A stretch of 64,000 nucleotides of DNA from Verrucomicrobiota bacterium (lineage in GTDB: Bacteria > Verrucomicrobiota > Verrucomicrobiia > Opitutales > Opitutaceae). This document shows, in pieces, positions 1 through 6,680 of the stretch (its first letter is position 1; every line of letters begins with the position of its first letter). The stretch lies in assembly GCA_014584295.1 (NCBI GenBank), contig JACTNC010000053.1:1-64000 (forward strand). The letters run 5' to 3'. The position numbers were made by a program, and so were the translations under genes. The notes under the pieces are model-generated. The model made no database searches. It worked only from the letters and a program-made list of their open reading frames with translations, and had not been told where the DNA came from.

Positions 1-20
1 CGGTTTTTCTTTTTCACACT

Positions 21-38
21 CCGTCGCTATCGCGACGG
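21..38. repeat. Short perfect inverted repeat (7-bp stem)
   Basis: CCGTCGC and GCGACGG flank a 4-base TATC loop. No T-run follows on the + strand, so a terminator is not convincing. The rest of 1-222 holds no gene I can recognise. Confidence 0.4.
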
Positions 39-222
39 CGAAAACCTGCCAACTCCAACCGCCTTCCCGCCCCGGGCTATGGGACGGCTGTGAATTTCAA
101 ATGTTTCCGATGATTCCATCAGCGGATGGAAATCGGATAGCGTTGGAGGGGACGGGTACTTCGCTTGAAAAGCATAGTATAGTTTCGGTAATTGAATCGC
201 TGAAAAGAGATGTCACTCAAAA

Positions 223-573
223 ATGCAAATGAAAGCTACCCAGAAACAAGAATATTGGTTGGGCTTTGCGCTATCGTGCATGCGCTTCGTCAGCATCACT
301 GCTCTTGTAATGTGGCCCTTCATAGGCATTAGCGTGGTCATGTTCAGCGACAATCCAAATGTTGGTGGCATTGCCAGGTTCTATTTGGCATCTGCATACT
401 ATCTTACCTTATTTTACCCGGCTGTTTGCCTTACCGCGCTGTGGCTCGATAGAAGAAGTCGTCGTCAATCTGCTACTCTGCGAAAACGGTCTCAGATCTG
501 GGCTCTTCCCCTATGTAGCTTAGTATTTGTCGGCACTTTTATTCTTCTTGCCATAGGTGCAGCTCCGCGTTGA
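223..573 (+). CDS. Small multi-pass membrane protein, unknown function
   Basis: This 116-residue protein has three strongly hydrophobic stretches at about residues 20-41, 52-75 and 92-112. They are separated by a short polar loop and a very basic loop (residues 77-90, rich in Arg and Lys), so by the positive-inside rule that second loop probably faces the cytoplasm. An AAGAGA sequence lies about a dozen bases upstream of the chosen ATG, and a second in-frame ATG follows two codons later. I do not recognise a family. The neighbours are eroded mobile DNA and a toxin-antitoxin pair, so it may be accessory cargo. The existence of the gene is likely but not certain. Confidence 0.55.
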   Translation: MQMKATQKQEYWLGFALSCMRFVSITALVMWPFIGISVVMFSDNPNVGGIARFYLASAYYLTLFYPAVCLTALWLDRRSRRQSATLRKRSQIWALPLCSLVFVGTFILLAIGAAPR

Positions 574-730
574 CGCGGTCGCGGTGAGGTGGTCCCCGAA
601 AGTTGGACGGGACAGCGCTGACATGGGGTCAAACCTAACTTTTCGAACTAAAAGGCGAACCGTGGGAGGAAGCCAAAGACGTCATGGCTAGATAATTGAC
701 AATGCCGTCGCTGAGAGGAAATTTGAGTGA

Positions 731-800
731 GTGGGAAGACCATTGAGAATTGAATGCGCAGGGGGCAGGTATCACGTGATCAACCGAGGAACAGGCAGTC
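731..800 (+). pseudogene. Remnant of the start of a REP-associated tyrosine transposase (RAYT, Y1 family)
   Basis: Starting at a GTG at 731, the + strand reads GRPLRIECAGGRYHVINRGT. This matches the conserved beginning of RAYT/IS200-like Y1 transposases, typically 'RPLRIEF.GA.YHV..RGN', including the strand that precedes the HUH metal-binding motif. Downstream the frame stays open a little further (about to 870) but bears no transposase resemblance, and the HUH and catalytic Tyr regions are absent, so only the first 20 or so codons survive. Intact RAYT proteins are 150-300 residues. The remnant lies among short repeats typical of such elements. Confidence 0.6.
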
Positions 801-848
801 ATAAAGGGCCAGGTCATGTAGTTTGTACCCGTCATCACGACCTGACCC

Positions 849-914
849 GTTATTGCCGCACCCATTATTGCCGCCCTTAGCTGCCATTCATGCTGCTCGA
901 ACCGTTATTGCCGC
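849..914. repeat. Three short direct copies of TTATTGCCGC
   Basis: GTTATTGCCGC occurs at 849-859 and 904-914, with TTATTGCCGC also at 865-874. They sit directly after the RAYT remnant and may be leftovers of REP-like or site-specific repeats, or of local duplication. Apart from these, 801-1007 shows no gene. Confidence 0.5.
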
Positions 915-1007
915 CCCTTCATCGGGGAAAAATAGCGATGGCCGGTGGATACAGATTGATTGACCGCATCCCTGATGCTCCAGCCGGTTGCCACCCGTTG
1001 GAACGCA

Positions 1008-1418
1008 CTATGCGTCCTTGGGGGTGACGAGCCGCACCTTCGGGAAATACGTCCGGTATCGTGACACGTCTCGGGTCACCAGGGTAAAACCGGCGTATTC
1101 CGCGTGCGCTCCGATATAAAAATCGGGCAGCGGTGAGTTCTTTTCCCCTCCGGAGCGCCGATAGGCGAGAAAGGCTCGGCTGGCGGAAAAGGCCGCTTCA
1201 TAGGGCAGGGGTAGGCGTTTAAAAAGCGACGGGCGCAGAAAATGATCAAGGTCATCGCTCCGCGGAAAATGAGCCGCGAGCTCTGCGAAGAGAATCGGAT
1301 TGATGACAATCCCCTCGGCCTGGGCGCGTCGGAACTGGTGTGAAGACCATTCAGCCCACTTCGGATCGCCCGTCAGGATGTCAAGGAGCACGTTCGTGTC
1401 GAGGAACCAGGGCATCAT
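1008..1418 (-). CDS. vapC: VapC-type PIN-domain ribonuclease toxin
   Basis: This 136-residue PIN-domain protein has the usual acidic residues for Mg-dependent RNA cleavage: D7 in FLDTNVLLD, E46 in the LFAELA helix, D99 in PDFYIGAHA and D117 in VTRD. Its length fits VapC toxins (about 120-140). Its ATG overlaps the stop of the antitoxin gene by four bases (ATGA), as expected for a translationally coupled antitoxin-toxin operon. A second ATG follows immediately and could equally be the start. VapC toxins usually cut tRNA or rRNA loops; the target here cannot be read from the sequence. All catalytic residues are present, so it is probably active. Confidence 0.9.
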   Translation of the reverse strand: MMPWFLDTNVLLDILTGDPKWAEWSSHQFRRAQAEGIVINPILFAELAAHFPRSDDLDHFLRPSLFKRLPLPYEAAFSASRAFLAYRRSGGEKNSPLPDFYIGAHAEYAGFTLVTRDVSRYRTYFPKVRLVTPKDA

Positions 1419-1645
1419 GTTCCTTCTCGGGTGAGCCGCATCAGTTCATCGGTCGTCTTTGTCGTCCGCAGAAACCCTCTCGCTTCGGCCAGCCACTCGT
1501 CGGCCGTGCTGGCCCTGCGTTTCTTTGGCTTGAGCACGACCTTGCCGCCCTCCGCCACGAATTCCACCTGGGTTCCAGGCTTGAGCCCAAACCGGTTCCG
1601 GATCCGCTGTGGGATCGTGACCTGGCCCTTGCTTGTAATGTTCAT
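1415..1645 (-). CDS. vapB: AbrB/MazE-type (SpoVT fold) antitoxin
   Basis: The 76-residue protein begins MNITSKGQVTIPQRIRNRFG, the hallmark of swapped-hairpin AbrB DNA-binding domains, followed by LKPGTQVEFV and a KPKKRR basic patch. The C-terminal 30 residues (TADEWLAEARGFL and on) would wrap the toxin. It is transcribed first and overlaps vapC by four bases. Such antitoxins bind the toxin active site and repress their own promoter; an inverted repeat just upstream is a likely operator. Confidence 0.9.
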   Translation of the reverse strand: MNITSKGQVTIPQRIRNRFGLKPGTQVEFVAEGGKVVLKPKKRRASTADEWLAEARGFLRTTKTTDELMRLTREGT

Positions 1646-1652
1646 GCCGACA

Positions 1653-1674
1653 GTATTACCGCATCGGGTATTAC
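1653..1674. promoter_or_regulatory. Candidate VapBC operator upstream of vapB
   Basis: GTATTACC and GGTATTAC flank a 6-base spacer, eight bases upstream of the vapB start codon. The arms form an imperfect inverted repeat with one mismatch and are also direct repeats of GTATTAC. Position and size fit autoregulatory binding by an AbrB-fold antitoxin. The assignment is by position and symmetry only. Confidence 0.4.
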
Positions 1675-2046
1675 TTCAAGAAAAACCTGCCCGCGGCTTG
1701 GTCATGGCAATGAACAGGGTTCGATTCGGTTTGACCGGGACAGACAGGTAACACTTCATCCGGAGAGGAGGCAACAAAGGTTCAGGTCGTGGGGTTTGTA
1801 CTCTGATCTAGCGCAATTCACGTTGATGCCAAGCAGTGTTACCCAGGTTGGAAGCCAGCAGTGCAAGTACCGGGATGGGTTCTGTTCTCAGGGAAGCTCG
1901 CTTGAGCATGGCACTCTTGCAGAGCGTTGTGAAAGTCCGAATAGATCCTTGAGTCAGGCTTTGGAGCCCCGGGCGCGTTCAAGGAAAATCTGTTCGATGA
2001 ACCAACGGAGCCGTGCGTTCGACTCGTACTCCGTCTTCCAATCCAA
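1675..2046. other. Non-coding stretch upstream of vapBC, no recognised gene
   Basis: Several frames are open here but none shows a recognisable protein. AGGTC.TG..GTTTGTAC near 1783-1800 resembles the sequence near 811-828 beside the transposase remnant, which hints at more eroded mobile DNA. Confidence 0.3.
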
Positions 2047-2491
2047 TCAAACTTTCTTGGCGTAAGTGATGTCGTCAGGTTCTTCGTATCCCAGCGGGAT
2101 TGTCGTGGGGTAGGACAACCGATCGCCATCGGTCCAAGTGATGGCAAGTCCATCGTACAAGATCTTATGATCGCCTGAAAACTCGTGCGCCCCGAATTCC
2201 GTTTCGGCCCCTGCTTCCCACCAGAACCAGCGCTTGGGCCCGATCCGACGCATGAGACCTACAACGAGCGGGTAGCCTGCAGGTCCGTTTGTGAATGCAG
2301 CGCCATTCGCAACCAGGCGGACCACTGTCTCGTCCAGAGGCTCATGGGGGTGGACCCTGAATCAGACTCACCAGAACTTCAACCTTGCTGCCATTCGGCT
2401 CGCCGCCCGTCTTTCTGTCGCCAGAGAGCATAGTCAACCGCCTCAGTTCCCGTGCCCAGAAGACGGGATCCACCGCAGAGTACGAGTTGCC
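2047..2491 (-). pseudogene. Frameshifted gene of unknown function
   Basis: Two minus-strand frames carry protein-like sequence end to end. The upstream part, roughly 2491-2360, reads NSYSAVDPVFWARELRRL and then DRKTGGEPNGSKVEVLVSL before drifting into PPP-stop. The next frame continues with RVHPHEPLDETVVRLVANG and runs to DDITYAKKV at 2047. One indel near 2350-2360 would join them into a protein of at least 145 residues. The 5' end is unclear, because protein-like sequence in a third frame lies further upstream. I do not recognise the family. It could be a decayed gene or a sequencing error. Confidence 0.45.
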
Positions 2492-2798
2492 TCAGTGTCA
2501 TGTTCGCATAGGAAACGATTCCAATAAAATTGCGAAAGGGCCGACGTTGGGATGCACTGGGCGATCCCGGTCACGACGAAGCGTTCCCCTCCTCCTTCGA
2601 TTGCATGGTCAATCGTCTTTCTGCGATTTGGTGTGAGTTTCCAATGGGTTTGCCCGCTATTTTCACCGTTTGACGCCGGTTGACAGAGGGCGACCTGGGA
2701 GAAATTGAGGGAGCTAAGAGGAGCGGACGTGAAAGGGCGTCTGGTTCGTGGCTTCAATTCGGATTTGCGCCTGTTCAGGGATGCGTCTTGTTGGGGGT
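2492..2798. other. No confident gene; possible upstream part of the frameshifted gene
   Basis: The minus strand holds an open frame (IEGGGERFVVTGIAQCIP) that might be an earlier part of the broken gene at 2047-2491. On the + strand this is the leader of the GYF_2/RDD gene. A GTG at 2748 in that gene's frame is an alternative start. Confidence 0.3.
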
Positions 2799-3551
2799 AT
2801 GCCGTGGTACTACGCCAATTCCGGGGACAGGCAGGGGCCTGTCAGTGATGAAGAGTTCATTCAACTGGTTGCCAGCGGACGTGTGCGCGACGAGACGCTG
2901 GTCTGGAAGCAGGGCATGCCGGAATGGCGTCGCTATGCTGAGGTGGCGTCGACCGTGGGGCTTCCACCTGCCCTGCCGGTTACTTTAGAGGGAGCTTCGG
3001 GTACGCCTGTAACCGCGACACCGGCGGCGCCAACAAGCGCCTTCAATCCCACAGGCGCCGCCGCTGCCGGGCTGATCGGAAGGCAGTATGCGGGATTCTG
3101 GCTGCGATTCGCGGCCTTTGTGATTGATACCATCATCCTCGGGGTCGCCGGCCAGGTTGTCGGCAGCCTCGTTCAGGCGATAGTCTTCCCCGACAGCCTT
3201 CGCAAGCTGAACGAACTCCGCGAGCATCCGGAGTCGGCGGATCCGGCAGCCTTCGCGTTCCTTTTTCAGATGATGGGAATCATGCTGGTAGTGGGGCTCG
3301 CAATCGGAATTGCCTACGATGTTTTTTTCCTGCGCCGCTATGCGGCCACTCCAGGGAAACTCGCGGTCGGCGTGCGCATCGAGCGGGCGGATGGATCGCC
3401 CCTTTCGACGGGGCGTATCATCGGTCGATACTTTGGTCGCTCATTGAGCGGGCTCGTGATGTGCGTGGGCTATCTCATCGCCGCATTCGATGAGCAGAAG
3501 CGCGCGCTTCACGATTTCATCTGCGACACGCGGGTTGTGAAACGAGGCTGA
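2799..3551 (+). CDS. GYF_2 domain plus RDD-family membrane protein
   Basis: The chosen ATG gives MPWYYANSGDRQGPVSDEEF, the exact start of a GYF_2 (DUF4339) domain (about residues 1-50, with WYYA, QGP and W..GM.EW). A Pro/Ala/Thr-rich linker follows, then an RDD domain with FWLRFAAFVIDTIILG, a second hydrophobic segment, the TPGKLAVGVRI motif and the closing AFDEQKRALHDFICDT. GYF_2-RDD fusions are common in PVC bacteria and other phyla as inner-membrane proteins of unknown role. GYF_2 probably binds proline-rich peptides, and some RDD proteins are linked to ion exchange. Earlier in-frame starts (GTG 2748, ATG 2781) exist, but the domain begins at this Met. Confidence 0.85.
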   Translation: MPWYYANSGDRQGPVSDEEFIQLVASGRVRDETLVWKQGMPEWRRYAEVASTVGLPPALPVTLEGASGTPVTATPAAPTSAFNPTGAAAAGLIGRQYAGFWLRFAAFVIDTIILGVAGQVVGSLVQAIVFPDSLRKLNELREHPESADPAAFAFLFQMMGIMLVVGLAIGIAYDVFFLRRYAATPGKLAVGVRIERADGSPLSTGRIIGRYFGRSLSGLVMCVGYLIAAFDEQKRALHDFICDTRVVKRG

Positions 3552-3647
3552 AGGAAGGCGCCTGTTCGCCTTCGTGCCGATGAGTTTGCTACCCGGGTCG
3601 CGACAGCGTTGCCGTGCTGCTGTGCTTGATTGCGATCTCTTTTTACC

Positions 3648-4118
3648 CTACTCGGGCGTGGTGACCAGGCCTTCGAGTTGGGCAAGCTTGTTTGCACGAA
3701 GATCAAAACTGAAAAAATGATCGCAGCCCAGGAGGCGGGCTGAAACGACATGGAGCACGTCATAGGTACAAAAACCATGCCTTGCCGTGTGCCGCGCCAC
3801 CGCTTCTTCGAACTCCGTTTGAAGCGATGACAAATCGAGTGCCGTGGCGCTCATGAACGCACGGGCATTCAGGTCCTCCTGGAAAGTTGCATGGGCCACC
3901 CACGCCATTTGGGAGTTGATCCGCGGATGCCCACCCTTTTTCCCAAGCCAGACGGACAACTCGAACGCATTTGCCAGCTCAATGCGATGCAGCCAGGTAA
4001 TCGGAAGCCTGGATGCCTGTCTGTGTTTTGCCAAATGCAGCAGCTTCTCCGCCCGACTGCTCTCCGGAAGAGGGAGGTAGAGTCGTGTGAAAAAATTCGT
4101 GTCCGCGTAGGGCTTCAT
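3648..4118 (-). CDS. PIN-domain ribonuclease toxin (VapC-like)
   Basis: This 156-residue protein starts KPYADTNFFTRLYLP and has the four PIN acidic positions at D6, E47 (HRIELANAFEL), D120 (TYDVLHVVSA) and D139 (FFSFD). This subgroup, with YD.LH..SA and F.SFD, is a common VapC relative. The start overlaps the preceding antitoxin stop by four bases. It is a different PIN subfamily from the one at 1008-1418, so the two systems are not recent duplicates. It probably cleaves RNA; the target is unknown. Confidence 0.85.
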   Translation of the reverse strand: MKPYADTNFFTRLYLPLPESSRAEKLLHLAKHRQASRLPITWLHRIELANAFELSVWLGKKGGHPRINSQMAWVAHATFQEDLNARAFMSATALDLSSLQTEFEEAVARHTARHGFCTYDVLHVVSARLLGCDHFFSFDLRANKLAQLEGLVTTPE

Positions 4119-4360
4119 TCTCCGGTAAGGGCCCGATCAAGTTTTCTGGCGAATCTGGTCGAAAGCGTGCCCTTGCATAGCCGATCCCTTCTACTGCCGA
4201 AATCAGGCAGGGATGACATGGTCGGGTTACCCTGCGTCTCTGGAATGATGAGATAGGACTGCCCCCCGCGTTCGCGAATGCGGACGCGCCCATCCACCCT
4301 GCAGGCCTCCAGAACGGCTGCCGGGGTCCGGTCAAGATCCCGTACGGTAAAAGTTTTCAT
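4115..4360 (-). CDS. Phd/YefM-like antitoxin partner of the PIN toxin
   Basis: The 81-residue product starts MKTFTVRDLDRTPAAVLEAC and continues with GRVRIRERGGQSYLIIPE, the layout of Phd/YefM antitoxins: an N-terminal DNA-binding fold that reads 'T.RDL...P..vl..c...g.v.I..r.G..y.i'. The C-terminal half (residues 45-81) is basic and likely binds the toxin. It overlaps the PIN gene by the ATGA arrangement. Two further in-frame ATGs lie just upstream (4369 and beyond); I see no clear ribosome-binding site to choose between them. Confidence 0.8.
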   Translation of the reverse strand: MKTFTVRDLDRTPAAVLEACRVDGRVRIRERGGQSYLIIPETQGNPTMSSLPDFGSRRDRLCKGTLSTRFARKLDRALTGE

Positions 4361-4547
4361 GTCGGACATGATGTCGGCGTTGCATTTCGGGTCAAGGGCA
4401 TGCATCAAGCAAACTTGCGATCGACTCCCTTCCATGGTCAATGGATGAGGCCGCCCGCCATTGCCGCGTCCAACGCAAACCGAATCCGTCACACTGCCCA
4501 TGAAATCATCACCCTTTGCCGTTCTCGTTTCGCATGTGAACCAGGTC

Positions 4548-5972
4548 ATGCGGCATATTCCGGGGGCATCCCGTCTGCTTGCCGCTGTCATCGTTGTCCT
4601 TCTCGGCTGTTCCTCACGCGCCGCGGCGCCAGGCGATGGAAACGAACTTCCCTGGCGGGCGGGTGTGGCGGTGCGAAATCTCACTCCCTCCGGGCCGATC
4701 TGGCTCGCGGGGTACGCTGCGCGCAACGCGCCATCGACAGGTGTCGATCTGGAGGTCCATGCCAAGGCGCTTGCACTCGACGATCGGCGTGGCGGACGCG
4801 TCGTGATTGTCACGATGGACCTCATCCGGGTTCCCCATGCACTTCGCGTTTATGTCGAATCCGAAGTGGAAAAGCGGTTCGGCCTGAAGCCCCATGAGAT
4901 CCTGCTCAATGCCTCCCATACGCACAGCGCGCCGGAAGTGGAACCCGAACGGCTGATCCTCGAACCCGTGTTTCGTCTCTCGGCAAAACCTTGGGACATC
5001 GCTGCGGTGAACGCCTACCAGAAGTTCCTCCGGGAAACGGTTGTTGAGCTTGTGGGCGAGAGCCTGGCGACGCCATTTCCCGCTCGCCTGGATTACTTTC
5101 ACGCGCGCGCTGGATTTGCCATGAACCGGCGTCGCCTTGAGGCCAACGGAAGCGTTTCCAACAATCCCAATCCGGATGGTCCCGTGGATCACGATGTGCC
5201 GGTCCTCCGGGTGAGCGGTGCCGAAGGCAGGCCGCGTGCGATCGTCTTTGGTTATGCCTGCCACAATACGACACTCAACGGATCCCTGTTGAGTTCCGAC
5301 TACGCCGGATATGCCCAGCGCGGTATCGAAGAAGCTTATCCTGGAGCGACTGCGCTGTTTGTCGCCGGTTGTGGAGGCGATCAGAATCCCTACCCGCGCC
5401 ATGGCAGCGTGCGCGGGAAGAAACCCGGGGACCTTGCGGCCGACCACGGCACCACGCTCGCCAATGCGGTGCTTGCGGCACTTACGACGCGCGGAAGAAT
5501 GGTCACGGGAGCCTTGCGCGTTGCCTATGGTCAGGCGCTACTTGCTTACGAGACGCCGCAGCAGGCAGACCTTGCGGCCTTTACCCGGGAGAAATTTCCT
5601 CCCGAGGTTTTGGAGCGGGCTGATGTTTTGAGAAACATGCTCGAGCGCAAGGAAAGTCCTGCTCCTTTTCCCTGTCCCGTGCAGGTGCTGCGATTCGGAC
5701 ATGACCTCACGCTTATTGCCCTGGGAGGCGAGGCCGTGGTCGACTACTCCCTTCGTCTCAAGCGGGAACTCGCCGGGGGGGCGGCGGTATGGGTCGCGGG
5801 ATACTCGAATGACGTGTTTGGATATCTTGGCAGCAGCCGTGTCATCAGGGAAGGCGGGTACGAGGGAGGCAGTGCCAATACCCGGATCCTCAACCATCCC
5901 GGGCGTTTTTCTCCCTTGGCGGAGGAGGCCGTGATTGCGAAAGTGCACGAGCTGGTGCGGCAGACAGACTGA
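4548..5972 (+). CDS. Neutral/alkaline non-lysosomal ceramidase-like lipoprotein
   Basis: The mature part starts with WRAGVAVRNLTPSGPIWLAG, typical of the neutral ceramidase N-terminal domain, and carries NASHTHSAPE (zinc histidines), GYACHNTTLNG, DYAGYAQRGIEE and AGCGGDQNPYPR. These enzymes cleave N-acyl linkages in ceramide; many bacterial relatives in PVC genomes are uncharacterised. With the ATG at 4548 the protein starts MRHIPGASRLLAAVIVVLLG followed by Cys, a good lipobox (LLGC), so it is probably a lipoprotein. Starts at 4500 or 4461 would lengthen the signal awkwardly. At about 475 residues it is shorter than the 650-700 of full ceramidases, so the C-terminal Ig-like domain is reduced or missing. 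Confidence 0.8.
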   Translation: MRHIPGASRLLAAVIVVLLGCSSRAAAPGDGNELPWRAGVAVRNLTPSGPIWLAGYAARNAPSTGVDLEVHAKALALDDRRGGRVVIVTMDLIRVPHALRVYVESEVEKRFGLKPHEILLNASHTHSAPEVEPERLILEPVFRLSAKPWDIAAVNAYQKFLRETVVELVGESLATPFPARLDYFHARAGFAMNRRRLEANGSVSNNPNPDGPVDHDVPVLRVSGAEGRPRAIVFGYACHNTTLNGSLLSSDYAGYAQRGIEEAYPGATALFVAGCGGDQNPYPRHGSVRGKKPGDLAADHGTTLANAVLAALTTRGRMVTGALRVAYGQALLAYETPQQADLAAFTREKFPPEVLERADVLRNMLERKESPAPFPCPVQVLRFGHDLTLIALGGEAVVDYSLRLKRELAGGAAVWVAGYSNDVFGYLGSSRVIREGGYEGGSANTRILNHPGRFSPLAEEAVIAKVHELVRQTD

Positions 5973-6131
5973 GCCAGCAGGCCTCAATCTTACTTGTCAG
6001 CAACGGTTTGTGTGTTTCCCCCGCAAATGTCGATGGGCATGGCATTCGAGGGGATCTCCGTTTTTCAGGATTTTCTTTTGAATCGGTCTAAGAAAGATCG
6101 GGGTCGAACGTAGTCTCCCCTGAAAGTCGGC

Positions 6132-6656
6132 ATGACTTCACTTCAACCCAATGAACTCCCAGGAGATTTCGTGGAAACGGCGGTCGCGCGTCACCAGGCG
6201 CCGCTCCTGCGTTATGCGAGCCGACTGCTGGGCGATGCCGACCGCGCGCGTGATGTGGTTCAGGACACGTTCATCAAGCTCATGGCACAGAAGCCTGAGT
6301 CGGTGGCCGGGCACGAGGCGGAATGGCTGTTCACGGTCTGCAGGCATGGCGCACTGGACATCCTGCGCAAGGAAGGGCGCATGAGGCATTTTGAGGAGGG
6401 TGAAACCGAGCGACTGCATGCGCCGGATCCGCGTCCGGGAGAGGGGATGGAAAGGGAGGAGACCCGGGCGATGCTGCTCACCCTGATGGATCGCCTGCCC
6501 ATGCGCCAGCAGGAGCTCCTGAGACTCAAGTTTCTGAATGGATTCAGCTATAAACAAATCAGCCGGATCACGGCGTTGTCGGTGAGCAATGTCGGTTTCC
6601 TGATCCACAGCGCCGTCACCCGCCTCCGGCGCGAATTTGCCGCCGCCCCGAAATGA
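6132..6656 (+). CDS. ECF-type RNA polymerase sigma factor
   Basis: This 174-residue sigma-70 family protein has region 2 at about residues 18-85 (LLRYASRLLGDADRARDVVQ, DTFIKLM, EAEWLFTVCRHGALDILRKE) and region 4 at 120-170 (LPMRQQELLRLKFLNGFSYK, QISRITALSVSNVGFLIHSA, VTRLRRE). There is no region 3, as in ECF factors. It lies 24 bases upstream of a VWA protein whose N-terminus resembles the cytoplasmic part of an anti-sigma factor, an arrangement seen repeatedly in PVC genomes. The two probably form an envelope-signalling operon in which the second protein controls this factor. Confidence 0.93.
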   Translation: MTSLQPNELPGDFVETAVARHQAPLLRYASRLLGDADRARDVVQDTFIKLMAQKPESVAGHEAEWLFTVCRHGALDILRKEGRMRHFEEGETERLHAPDPRPGEGMEREETRAMLLTLMDRLPMRQQELLRLKFLNGFSYKQISRITALSVSNVGFLIHSAVTRLRREFAAAPK

Positions 6657-6680
6657 GTACCGCGCATCAGCACCTACGCC

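Noticed and set aside
849..914. Possible CRISPR-like repeats
   Set aside because: Repeats are only 10-11 bases with unequal spacing and no cas genes.
1340..2065. 241-codon + strand open frame
   Set aside because: It is antisense to vapBC and contains no recognisable domain.
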